Below, one piece after another: positions 35,834 through 43,334 of a stretch of DNA of 61,040 nt. The DNA lies in NCBI GenBank assembly GCA_052386455.1, contig JBQTKD010000093.1:1-61040 (forward strand). The letters are read 5' to 3'. The number at the start of each line of letters is the position of its first letter. The first letter of the stretch is position 1. The notes under the pieces were generated by a model, which saw only the letters and a list, made by a program, of their open reading frames with translations, was not told the origin of the DNA and searched no databases. A program made the translations under genes and the position numbers. Source of the DNA: JBQTKD01 sp052386455. GTDB lineage: Bacteria; Actinomycetota; Actinomycetes; Sporichthyales; Sporichthyaceae.

Positions 35834-37006
35834 GTGGATAGAAAAGGCACGTCCCCGGCGCACCGCAGGGGCGACACGGGTCCGACCGTCGCCGAGGTCC
35901 GGCAGAAGCTGGCCATCCTGCAGTTGCTGCCGGATGCGCCCGATGCCGTAGCCGACCCGGCGGAGGCGGTCTTCGACGACGCCTGCGACCGGGCGGTGCG
36001 CCACTTCCAGCAGCAGCGCGGGCTCAACGTGGACGGCGTGGTCGGCCCGGAGACGTGGTCGGCCCTGGAGGAGGCGCGCTGGCGCCTCGGCGACCGGGTG
36101 CTGTCCCACCAGGTGAGCCGGCTGCTGCGCGGGGACGACGTCGCCGCACTGCAGCAACGCCTGTCCACTCTCGGGTACAACACCGGCCGGGTGGACGGCA
36201 TCTTCGGCCCGGACACCGCTCTTGCCCTGCGCGAGTTCCAGCAGTCGCAGGGCGTCAGCCCGGACGGCACCTGCGGTCCGGAGACCTTCCGAGCGCTGGA
36301 GCGGCTGTCCCGTTCGGTGTCCGGCGGAAATCCGCACCGGCTGCGCGAAGCGGAGGCCGTCGCCCGCGCCGGCCCTCGGCTCGGTGGCAAGGTCGTGGTC
36401 GTGGACCCGGGACATGGGGGCCAGGACGTCGGGCATGTCGGCAACGGCCTGACCGAGGCCGGGATCGTGGAGGACATCGCCGCGCGCGTGGAGGGCCGCC
36501 TCACGGCCACCGGCGTGCAGGCGTACCTGACCCGTGCCGTCAGCGCCCGGCACGCCTCCCGCGTCGACCTGGACGACGAGGCACGGGCCGTGTTCGCGAA
36601 CGAGACCCGCGCCGATCTGCTGGTGTCTCTGCACGTGGACGGGCACGACAACCCGGCCGCCAACGGCGTGGCGACCTACTACTTCGGCACCGAGGGGTAC
36701 GGCCCGCACAGCGCCACCGGCGAGCGCTTTGCCGAGCTGCTGCTGCGCGAGATCGTCGCCCGCACGGACCTGCAGGACTGCGGCTCGCACCCCAAGACCT
36801 GGGACCTGCTGCGCCGCACCCGCATGCCCGCGGTGCGCCTGGACCTCGGGTACCTCACGAACCCCGGAGACGCCGCTCGGCTGGCCGATCCGGCGTTTCG
36901 GGACGCGGTGGCAGAGGGCATCGTGGTGGCCGTCCAGCGGCTCTATCTGCCCCCGGACGACGACGCCCCGACGGGCGCTCTGCGGATCAGCGAACTCTTC
37001 GCCTGA
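35834..37006 (+). CDS. cwlM: CwlM-like amidase_3 protein, regulator of peptidoglycan synthesis
   Basis: 390 residues from GTG 35834. There is no signal peptide. Two PG-binding_1 domains (about 17-80 and 100-157) precede an N-acetylmuramoyl-L-alanine amidase fold (185-370). Zinc-ligand positions are kept (H194 in DPGHGG, E208, H267), but the usual catalytic Glu is Asp337 in AVRLDLGYLTN. In mycobacteria CwlM is cytoplasmic, is phosphorylated by PknB and activates MurA rather than cutting peptidoglycan; lack of an export signal here agrees. The gene follows trxA and ends convergently with the GNAT gene. Confidence 0.9.
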   Translation: MDRKGTSPAHRRGDTGPTVAEVRQKLAILQLLPDAPDAVADPAEAVFDDACDRAVRHFQQQRGLNVDGVVGPETWSALEEARWRLGDRVLSHQVSRLLRGDDVAALQQRLSTLGYNTGRVDGIFGPDTALALREFQQSQGVSPDGTCGPETFRALERLSRSVSGGNPHRLREAEAVARAGPRLGGKVVVVDPGHGGQDVGHVGNGLTEAGIVEDIAARVEGRLTATGVQAYLTRAVSARHASRVDLDDEARAVFANETRADLLVSLHVDGHDNPAANGVATYYFGTEGYGPHSATGERFAELLLREIVARTDLQDCGSHPKTWDLLRRTRMPAVRLDLGYLTNPGDAARLADPAFRDAVAEGIVVAVQRLYLPPDDDAPTGALRISELFA

Positions 37007-37038
37007 CGGTACGTCAGATTTAGCTGACGCTGCGTCAG
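37003..37038. repeat. Two tandem CTGACG-N3-CGTCAG palindromes
   Basis: Perfect 6-bp arm palindromes occupy 37003-37017 (spacer GTA) and 37024-37038 (spacer CTG), 21 bp apart centre to centre. The first includes the cwlM stop codon. They lie in the 39-bp gap between convergent cwlM and GNAT genes and can fold separately or together, so they may act as a bidirectional terminator. Confidence 0.65.
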
Positions 37039-37045
37039 TTCCCTG

Positions 37046-37663
37046 TTACACCGGGCGAAGCATCGGTTCCGGGGCCATCGAGCCGAGCAGCCGCTCGAGG
37101 GCAACCTCGACGTCCTCGCGCCAGGACACCGTGCTCTTGAGCTCGAGGCGCAGCCGCGGGAAGCGGTGATGCGGCCGGATGGTCTTGAAGCCCACCGACC
37201 GCAGGTAGTCGGCCGGGACCAGGCAGCCCGGGGACTCCCACTTGGCGTCTCCGAAAGCCTCGATGGCCTTTACGTTGCGGCGCACGAGGTCCTTGGCGAC
37301 GCCCTGGACCAGCATCCGCCCGAGCCCCTGCCCCAGGAACTCAGGCGAGATGAACGCAGTGGTCAGCAGAACGGCGTCCGGGCTCACCGGACTGGTCGGG
37401 AACGCCACCGACCGCGGCACGTACCCGGGCGGGGAGTACATGACGTATCCCGCAGTGACTCCGCCGACCTGAATCAGCTTCCCGCAGGAACCCCACTCCA
37501 AGAGCGTGGCCGAAACCCACGCCTCCTTGTCGAAGGCCGGGTCCCCCGCCGCCATTGCGCGGTCCCGTGCGGCCGGGTCGAGCTCCCAGAACACGCACGC
37601 CCGACACCGGCTCGGCAACTCCTCGAGGTTGTCGAGCGTGACGTTGACCAACCGGCGAGTCAC
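37046..37663 (-). CDS. GNAT-family acetyltransferase-like protein (Rv3916c-like)
   Basis: 205 residues from GTG 37663. The acetyl-CoA binding loop reads EFLGQGLGRMLVQGVAKDL, with the usual GNAT strand pattern around it; an N-terminal CRACVFWE segment holds two cysteines. The syntenic mycobacterial gene is Rv3916c; its substrate is unknown. A minus-strand TAGTCT (37671-37676) stands seven bases before the GTG with no Shine-Dalgarno, so the transcript is probably leaderless. Confidence 0.8.
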   Translation of the reverse strand: MTRRLVNVTLDNLEELPSRCRACVFWELDPAARDRAMAAGDPAFDKEAWVSATLLEWGSCGKLIQVGGVTAGYVMYSPPGYVPRSVAFPTSPVSPDAVLLTTAFISPEFLGQGLGRMLVQGVAKDLVRRNVKAIEAFGDAKWESPGCLVPADYLRSVGFKTIRPHHRFPRLRLELKSTVSWREDVEVALERLLGSMAPEPMLRPV

Positions 37664-37824
37664 GGCGCACAGACTAGAACCGCCCCGCCCCCACGAACAG
37701 CCCCTACGCCACACGTGAAAGTCAAGAGCTCGGGCACACGACAGCCGAAAGGGTTGCTGGAGCGTCCGGTTTGTCCGGGTTTGTGGAGCCATTTCGGCTG
37801 ACGTGTGCGGAAAAGTTTCTCGGG

Positions 37825-38802
37825 TTACTGAGGGTCGATGAGGGCGACGATGCGCTCGAGGTCCTCCATGGAGGCGAACTCGACGACGAGCTTGCCCTTG
37901 CCCTTGCCGGCCTGAACCTTCACGCGGGTGTCCCACTTGTCGGCCAGCCGCGAGGCGAGCTCGTCCAGGGCCGGGGCATGGGGCGACGTGGAACGGGCGC
38001 GGGTGCGGACGACCGGACGCGAAGTGTCCCCCACCGCCACGAGCTCCTCGACGGCGCGGACCGACAGTCCCTCGGCCACGATCCGGTTCGCCAGGTGCTC
38101 GGCGTCGTCCGGGTCGTCGATACCGAGCAGGGCGCGGGCGTGGCCGGCGGAGAGGACGCCTGCGGCGACTCGGCGCTGCACCGACGGCGGGAGCTTCAGC
38201 AGCCGGATCGTGTTGGAGACCTGGGAGCGAGACCGACCCAACCGCCCGGCCAGGGCGTCGTGCGTGCAGTCGAACTCCTGCAGCAGCTGGTCGTACGCGG
38301 CGGCTTCTTCCAGCGGGTTCAGGGCCGCGCGGTGCAGATTCTCCAGCAGCGCGTCCAGCAGCATCTTGTCGTCTTCGGTGCGCCGCACGATGGCGGGCAC
38401 CGTGGTCTTGCCGGCTAGCTGGGACGCACGCCAGCGCCGCTCCCCCATCACCAGCTCGTACTGGCCGTCGCCCGCGGGCCGCACCACGATCGGCTGAAGC
38501 AGGCCCACCTCCTTGATGGATCCGACCAGCTCTTCGAGAAGGTCGGGGTCGAAGACGGTGCGCGGCTGCTTGGCGTTGGGGACGATCGACTCGAGCGGAA
38601 GCTCGGCGAACCACGCGCCGTTTACCGTCGCCATCTCCGGACTCGCGCCCTCGCTCACCACCGGAGCGACGACCTCGGTGGCCTCCGGCGACTCGCTCGC
38701 GCTCGGGATCAGGTGCTCTGCGGCTCCGCTGGACATCGTGAGCGGAGCCGTGGGGATGAGCGCTCCCAGGCCACGACCTAGGCCTCGGTTGGTCTTGGAC
38801 AT
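37825..38802 (-). CDS. parB: Chromosome-partitioning protein ParB
   Basis: 325 residues. The N-terminus MSKTNRGLGRGLGALIP is the typical ParA-stimulating peptide. The CTP-binding/ParB box GERRWRAS, helix-turn-helix (DALAGRLGRSRSQVSNTIRL) and C-terminal dimerisation segment follow. ParB loads at parS, uses CTP to slide on DNA and organises the origin. Four parS sites lie within 2 kb of it. The gene is 83 bp downstream of parA, with one parS in that gap. Confidence 0.96.
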   Translation of the reverse strand: MSKTNRGLGRGLGALIPTAPLTMSSGAAEHLIPSASESPEATEVVAPVVSEGASPEMATVNGAWFAELPLESIVPNAKQPRTVFDPDLLEELVGSIKEVGLLQPIVVRPAGDGQYELVMGERRWRASQLAGKTTVPAIVRRTEDDKMLLDALLENLHRAALNPLEEAAAYDQLLQEFDCTHDALAGRLGRSRSQVSNTIRLLKLPPSVQRRVAAGVLSAGHARALLGIDDPDDAEHLANRIVAEGLSVRAVEELVAVGDTSRPVVRTRARSTSPHAPALDELASRLADKWDTRVKVQAGKGKGKLVVEFASMEDLERIVALIDPQ

Positions 38803-38850
38803 CCCGCACTCTCCTCTTCCAGTAGGCGCTGCACGTCAGTGTGCTCCCGA

Positions 38851-38866
38851 TGTTTCACGTGAAACC
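38851..38866. promoter_or_regulatory. parS site 1
   Basis: TGTTTCACGTGAAACC matches the canonical 16-bp parS in 15 positions. It lies in the gap between parA and parB. Confidence 0.92.
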
Positions 38867-38885
38867 GCAACGATCCTTCGTGTCG

Positions 38886-39869
38886 CTAAACGATCACCGA
38901 GCGAGCGATCTCCCGAGCGGCCTCCAGGTAGGACAGCGCGCCCGGCGAGCCCGGGTCGTACGTCATCACCGTCTGCCCATGGCTCGGCGCCTCGGACAGC
39001 CGAACAGACCGTGGGATCGCCGTGCGGAGCACGGTGTCGCCGAAGTGCGCACGCACGTCGGACGCCACGGCCTCGGCCAGCTTCGTCCGGCCGTCGTACA
39101 TCGTGAGCAGGATCGTGGAGATGACGAGGTTCGGGCTCAGCTGGGACTTCACCATCTCGATGGTGCGCATCAGCTGGGTCAAGCCCTCAAGCGCGTAGTA
39201 CTCGCACTGCACCGGAACCAGGACCTCGGTTGCAGCCACCAAGGCGTTGACCGTGAGAACGCCGAGCGACGGGGGACAGTCGATGAACACGTAGTCGTAA
39301 TCGTCCGGATGCGTCTCGAGTGCCCGAGAAAGGAGTCCAACACGGACCTCCGGCTGGAGATCGGCGAGGTCGAGCTCGGCACCGGAGAGGTCGATGGTTG
39401 CGGGGACGCAGGACAGATTGGGCAGACCCGGGACTGAGTGCTCGACGTCCTTGATCGCCACGCCCTCGACCAATACGTCGTACATGGACGGAGTGCCCTC
39501 GTGGTGCGGCACACCCAGTGCGGTCGAAGCATTGCCCTGCGGGTCGCTGTCCAGCACCAACACGCGGAGACCGTGCAGGCTCAGCGCGGCCGCCAAATTG
39601 ACGGTGCTGGTGGTCTTGCCGACGCCGCCCTTCTGATTGGCGACGACCATCGTCCGGCGCTTCGGCGGCCGCGGCAGGGGAGTCATGAAACCCGCTCGCA
39701 CCGCTGCGGCAGTCCGGGCGGCGGACGCGATCGGCGGCTCGTCCAACCCACCCTGGTCACGCGGTCCCCACTGCGAGTCGTCGCTGGGCCCGCGGTGCGC
39801 GCCGCCTGCGGACGCCTGAGGATCCGTCCTCGAACGGAGCTGCCAGCCTGTCGCCACGGTTGGGCTCAC
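38886..39869 (-). CDS. parA: Chromosome-partitioning ATPase ParA
   Basis: 327 residues from GTG 39869, which overlaps the rsmG stop as GTGA. A non-conserved N-terminal extension of about 70 residues precedes the deviant Walker A KGGVGKTT (80-87), the DSDPQGNAS motif and Walker B DYVFIDCPPS. It is the nucleoid-bound ATPase that moves ParB-parS complexes. Confidence 0.95.
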   Translation of the reverse strand: MSPTVATGWQLRSRTDPQASAGGAHRGPSDDSQWGPRDQGGLDEPPIASAARTAAAVRAGFMTPLPRPPKRRTMVVANQKGGVGKTTSTVNLAAALSLHGLRVLVLDSDPQGNASTALGVPHHEGTPSMYDVLVEGVAIKDVEHSVPGLPNLSCVPATIDLSGAELDLADLQPEVRVGLLSRALETHPDDYDYVFIDCPPSLGVLTVNALVAATEVLVPVQCEYYALEGLTQLMRTIEMVKSQLSPNLVISTILLTMYDGRTKLAEAVASDVRAHFGDTVLRTAIPRSVRLSEAPSHGQTVMTYDPGSPGALSYLEAAREIARSVIV

Positions 39870-40540
39870 TTCCCTGTTTCACGTGAAACATTGCTGCGGA
39901 TCTGGACTGCCGTCGCGGCGTGCTCAACGTACGGCGCTTCGAACCGACGCACGACGACGTCGCTGACACGTGCCTTCTTTAGGATCGAGGCGGCAGCGGC
40001 TATCTCGTCCTGCGCCGTATCGCCCTTCATCGCTAGCAGGACGCCGCCTGGCCGAAGCAAGGGAAGCGTGGAAGGGACCAGACGCGCCAGAGGAGCGACG
40101 GCTCTTGCAACCACGACGTCGAATCCCCCGCGGATGTCGACGCATTCTTCGGCTCGACCCCGCCGCACGGCCACGTTCGTCAGGCCGAGCCGCCCAACCA
40201 CCTCGGTAAGGAAATCGGTCCGCCGGAGGAGCGACTCGACCAGCACCACCTGCAGATCGGACCGCACCAACGCCAGCACGAGACCGGGCAACCCGGCGCC
40301 CGAGCCCACATCTGCGACGCGTGCCCCGGACGGAATCCCCTCGGCCAACACCGCGCAGTTGAGAATGTGGCGGTCCCAGAGCCGGGGAACCTCGTGCGGT
40401 CCGATCAGCCCACGGACGACGCCATCGCTAGCCAGGATTGCCGCGTACGCCTCGAGGCCATCGGCTAGGGCACCGAACGCTCCACGAACCGATGGCGGGG
40501 GAGAAGGGACGGCAAGCGTTTCCTCGTTCCCCGTACCCAT
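39866..40540 (-). CDS. rsmG: 16S rRNA (guanine527-N7)-methyltransferase RsmG
   Basis: 224 residues. The SAM-binding motif VADVGSGAGLPGLVLALV and the downstream VVVARAVAPLARLV are typical of GidB/RsmG. It methylates G527 in the 530 loop of 16S rRNA; loss gives low-level streptomycin resistance. The last codons (NVSRETGK) are encoded by a perfect parS site, so the protein C-terminus is shaped by the partition site. Confidence 0.95.
   Translation of the reverse strand: MGTGNEETLAVPSPPPSVRGAFGALADGLEAYAAILASDGVVRGLIGPHEVPRLWDRHILNCAVLAEGIPSGARVADVGSGAGLPGLVLALVRSDLQVVLVESLLRRTDFLTEVVGRLGLTNVAVRRGRAEECVDIRGGFDVVVARAVAPLARLVPSTLPLLRPGGVLLAMKGDTAQDEIAAAASILKKARVSDVVVRRFEAPYVEHAATAVQIRSNVSRETGK
39875..39890. 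promoter_or_regulatory. parS site 2 (inside rsmG)
   Basis: TGTTTCACGTGAAACA is a perfect 16-bp parS located in the last codons of rsmG. Confidence 0.96.
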
Positions 40541-40558
40541 CGACCTTGCTCCGTTCTA

Positions 40559-40609
40559 GGTTTCACGTGAAACAAGCCGCCGCAACGATCACCGGTTTCA
40601 CGTGAAACA
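40559..40609. promoter_or_regulatory. parS sites 3 and 4
   Basis: GGTTTCACGTGAAACA occurs at 40559-40574 and again at 40594-40609, each 14-15 of 16 bases to consensus with the core intact. They lie 35 bp apart in the 140-bp gap between jag and rsmG. Confidence 0.93.
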
Positions 40610-40680
40610 ACATCGCGGTGGCTTCACAGGCGACAGAGCCGGTCCGCGACAAGTGCCGCGAACACATGAATCGGCGAACC

Positions 40681-41253
40681 CTAGGCGGGGTAGACCACCA
40701 CGCGGCGGTTCGGCTCCTCGCCGTCGGACTCGCTGCGCAGCCCCGCCGCGGCGACCGCGTCGTGGACGACCTTGCGCTCGAACGGGCTCATCGGGGCCAG
40801 GCGCACGGATTCGCCGGACTTCTTGGCCTTTTCGCACGCCTCCTCGCCGAGCTTGGTGAGCTCGGTTCGCCGAGCGGCCCGGAAGCCGCCGATGTCGAGC
40901 ATCAGCCGGCTGCGTTCGCCCGTCGCGCGAAGCACGGCGAGGCGGGTCAGTTCCTGCATCGCGTCCAGGACGTTGCCACCGCGGCCGACCAGGTGCTTCA
41001 GGTCCGAGCCGACGATCGACACGGCGGCGCGATCGCCCTCGACGTCCATGTCGATGTCGCCGTCGAGGTCCGCGATGTCGAGCAGCCCCTCGAGGTAGTC
41101 GGCAGCGATCTCGCCCTCCTGCTCGAGCATTTCGAGCCGGGCCTTCGAGTTCTTGCGGCGGGACCCGCGCTCGCTGGACTCCGTCTCCTCCGCACCGTCG
41201 TCGGCCACGTCGACGATCTCGAGGTCGCCCTCGATCGCGGCAGATTCACTCAC
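40681..41253 (-). CDS. jag: R3H/KH-domain RNA-binding protein Jag (KhpB)
   Basis: 190 residues from GTG 41253; AGGGAG seven bases upstream decides the start. An acidic/basic N-terminal segment is followed by a KH-like domain (GRGGNVLDAMQELTRLAV) and a C-terminal R3H domain (RLAPMSPFERKVVHDAV). It binds RNA and influences cell elongation in Gram-positives. It lies 11 bp after yidC as part of the rpmH-rnpA-yidD-yidC-jag run. Confidence 0.93.
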   Translation of the reverse strand: MSESAAIEGDLEIVDVADDGAEETESSERGSRRKNSKARLEMLEQEGEIAADYLEGLLDIADLDGDIDMDVEGDRAAVSIVGSDLKHLVGRGGNVLDAMQELTRLAVLRATGERSRLMLDIGGFRAARRTELTKLGEEACEKAKKSGESVRLAPMSPFERKVVHDAVAAAGLRSESDGEEPNRRVVVYPA

Positions 41254-41264
41254 AACAACACTCC

Positions 41265-42248
41265 CTAACGCTTCTTCTGACCGGTTCGCTGGCTCTTGGT
41301 TTGGCGCTGCGGCTGCTGCCGCACGGGCGGGCCGCTCGCGGGAGGCGCTGCGCCGTTGCCGTTGGGGCTCGTGTTCGGGCTCTTTGGCCGCTTCGCGAAC
41401 ATGCCGCCGGTGTCTGGATTCTCGCCGCCGTCGGTTTCCCCGCCGCCGGACTTCTTCCCCTTGCGCGCCAGCATCGCGTCGTGGGCCGGGCTCCCCAGGG
41501 CCGGCATCCGCCGGATGACATAGAGCTGCTGGCCCACGGACCAGGCGTTGGAGACCAGCCAGTAGAGGAGGACACCGACGGGGAAGTTGATGCCGAAGAC
41601 CGCGAACAGGATCGGGAACAGGTACAGCATGATTTTCTGCTGCTGCATGAACGGGTTCGACGGCGCCCCGGGCACCGGCGCGGGCATGTTCTTCGTCATC
41701 AGCATGCGCTGGATGTAGAACTGCGATCCAGACATCGCGATGATCATCAGCACGGTGACGATCTGGACGGTCAGGGTGTCCGCGCCGATGAACTTGTCCG
41801 ACAGGCTCGCACCGAAGAACTTCGCCTTGTCGATCGCCGCGACGTCTTCCGCGTCGAAGACGCCGACCGTCTTCTGCTGCGAGACCTTGTTCAGCACCGA
41901 GAACAGAGCGAAGAAGAACGGCGACTGGGCGAGGATCGGGAAGCACGACGACAGCGGATTCGTCTTGTGCTCCTTGTAGAGCTTCATCAGCTCTTGGGAC
42001 GCACGCTCGCGGTCGCCCTTGTACTTCTCGGTGATCTTCTTGATCTCTGGCTGGAGCACCTGCAGGCTGCGCATCGAGCGGATCTGCTTGACGAACAGCG
42101 GGATCAGCAGGATGCGGACGATGACGACGAGGCCCGTGATGGCCAGGCACCAGGACCAGCTGTTGTTCATGCCGATCGCGTCGAACCCGTTGTGCAGCAT
42201 CAGCATGATCCACGACACGGCGTCGTAGAGCGGCTCGAAAATCTTCAC
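41265..42248 (-). CDS. yidC: Membrane protein insertase YidC
   Basis: 327 residues from GTG 42248, overlapping yidD as GTGA. Five membrane helices, the conserved arginine-bearing region RILLIPLFVKQIRSM, the cytoplasmic hairpin QPEIKKITEKYKGDRERASQ, and a hydrophilic tail rich in Gly, Pro, Lys and Gln that binds ribosomes. It inserts proteins alone or with SecYEG. Confidence 0.95.
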   Translation of the reverse strand: MKIFEPLYDAVSWIMLMLHNGFDAIGMNNSWSWCLAITGLVVIVRILLIPLFVKQIRSMRSLQVLQPEIKKITEKYKGDRERASQELMKLYKEHKTNPLSSCFPILAQSPFFFALFSVLNKVSQQKTVGVFDAEDVAAIDKAKFFGASLSDKFIGADTLTVQIVTVLMIIAMSGSQFYIQRMLMTKNMPAPVPGAPSNPFMQQQKIMLYLFPILFAVFGINFPVGVLLYWLVSNAWSVGQQLYVIRRMPALGSPAHDAMLARKGKKSGGGETDGGENPDTGGMFAKRPKSPNTSPNGNGAAPPASGPPVRQQPQRQTKSQRTGQKKR

Positions 42249-42592
42249 TCTGGTGCTCCCTGCCGGCGCGCGCTTCCGGCGTGCGCCGCCGGCGTTCCGG
42301 ATGTCGTTGTCGGGCTGCCTGGCGTGTGGTCAGCTGCGGCGCCCGAGCGGCCAAATCTACCTGCCCACGTGCGGGGCCGCGCCGGCGGTACTTCGTCGAT
42401 GCCGCCGTGACTCCACGGATTGCACCTGAGGATCCGCCACGACGTGAGGCACGCTCCGCGAAGGGCGCCGTGGCGCGAGAAAGCCTCGTATCCGTAGCGC
42501 GAGCAGGACGGCCAGTACTTGCACCGCGGCCCGAGCACCGGCGAGAGCGTCCACTGGTAGATCCGGATCAGACCCATGAACAGGTACTTCAC
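42245..42592 (-). CDS. yidD: Membrane protein insertion efficiency factor YidD
   Basis: 115 residues from GTG 42592. The core (MGLIRIYQWTLSPVLGPRC, PSCSRYGYEA, GSHGGIDEVPP-like WSHGGIDEVPP) is the UPF0161 family with its conserved cysteines. A Ser/Thr/Ala-rich tail of about 40 residues extends beyond the usual 70-80 residues. Start and stop overlap rnpA and yidC by four bases each. Confidence 0.92.
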   Translation of the reverse strand: MKYLFMGLIRIYQWTLSPVLGPRCKYWPSCSRYGYEAFSRHGALRGACLTSWRILRCNPWSHGGIDEVPPARPRTWAGRFGRSGAAADHTPGSPTTTSGTPAAHAGSARRQGAPE

Positions 42593-42951
42593 GCGTCCGC
42601 CCGATCGAGGCGCCGCGAGATCCGCTCGAGCTGCTTGTCCAGCTCTGCCCCGAGCACGGTCGAGGACGCCTGCGCAGCCGACGGGTTGGCACGGACGACA
42701 AGCAGGCAGTCCTGCGGAAGCACAGCCAGACGCTCCCGAACCAGGCCGCGCAGCCGGCGCTTCACCCGGTTGCGGGTGACCGCTGGGCCCACGGCTCCGG
42801 ACACGACGAAGCCCACCCGAGGCGGAGCCGCCGTGGGTGGGTCGACGGAACAGAGGTGCGCCACAAGGTTGGGGCCCGCCGAGCGGTGGCCCCGGCGCAC
42901 TGCAGTCTGGAACTCCGAGCGCCGGCGCAGCCGATTCGCTGCGGCGAGCAC
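42589..42951 (-). CDS. rnpA: Ribonuclease P protein component
   Basis: 120 residues from GTG 42951. The RNR motif TRNRVKRRLRGLVRE and N-terminal NRLRRRSEFQTAVRRG identify it. It binds RNase P RNA and the 5' leader during tRNA processing. It starts one base after the rpmH stop. Confidence 0.95.
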   Translation of the reverse strand: MLAAANRLRRRSEFQTAVRRGHRSAGPNLVAHLCSVDPPTAAPPRVGFVVSGAVGPAVTRNRVKRRLRGLVRERLAVLPQDCLLVVRANPSAAQASSTVLGAELDKQLERISRRLDRADA

Positions 42952-42952
42952 C

Positions 42953-43090
42953 TCAGGCAGACAGCTTGGCGCGGCCCTTGGTACGGCGCGCGGAGAGGAT
43001 CGCCCGGCCCGCGCGGGTGCGCATGCGCAGCCGGAAGCCGTGGGTCTTGGCCCGACGACGGTTGTTCGGCTGGAAGGTGCGCTTGCTCAC
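42953..43090 (-). CDS. rpmH: 50S ribosomal protein L34
   Basis: 45 residues from GTG 43090 (SKRTFQPNNRRRAKTHGF...), the size of bacterial L34; longer starts would add residues not found in the family. The typical KRTFQPNNRRRAKTHGFRLR segment is complete. It is divergent from dnaA. Confidence 0.96.
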   Translation of the reverse strand: MSKRTFQPNNRRRAKTHGFRLRMRTRAGRAILSARRTKGRAKLSA

Positions 43091-43220
43091 GAGACACTCC
43101 GCGGACTGGATGGGACACGCCCAACCCGGGCGCAGGCACAACGACCGGCCATCTTACCGTGCCTTTCCGGCCTTCTGGTAATCCGCGTCGGTCACAGTTC
43201 TCAACGGAACTTCCCACAGC

Positions 43221-43291
43221 TGTGGACGACCTTGTGGATAGCCGAGTTTTCCACAGGAGGACTCGGCAGAACCGGCACAAACCGACATAAT
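43221..43291 (+). promoter_or_regulatory. dnaA promoter region with three DnaA boxes
   Basis: The 244-bp rpmH-dnaA gap contains TGTGGACGA (43221-43229), TGTGGATAG (43233-43241) and TTTTCCACA (43247-43255); each is a 7-8 of 9 match to TTATCCACA/TTGTCCACA on one strand. CATAAT (43286-43291) is the best -10 candidate for dnaA. Boxes just upstream of it suggest autoregulation by DnaA. Confidence 0.7.
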
Positions 43292-43334
43292 CCACCCCTA
43301 CGCGGTATCCGATTGCAGACGGGGGGCCTCAGTC

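Noticed and set aside
37709..37722. CACACGTGAAAG as a fifth parS
   Set aside because: Only one half-site matches; the left arm TGTTTC is absent.
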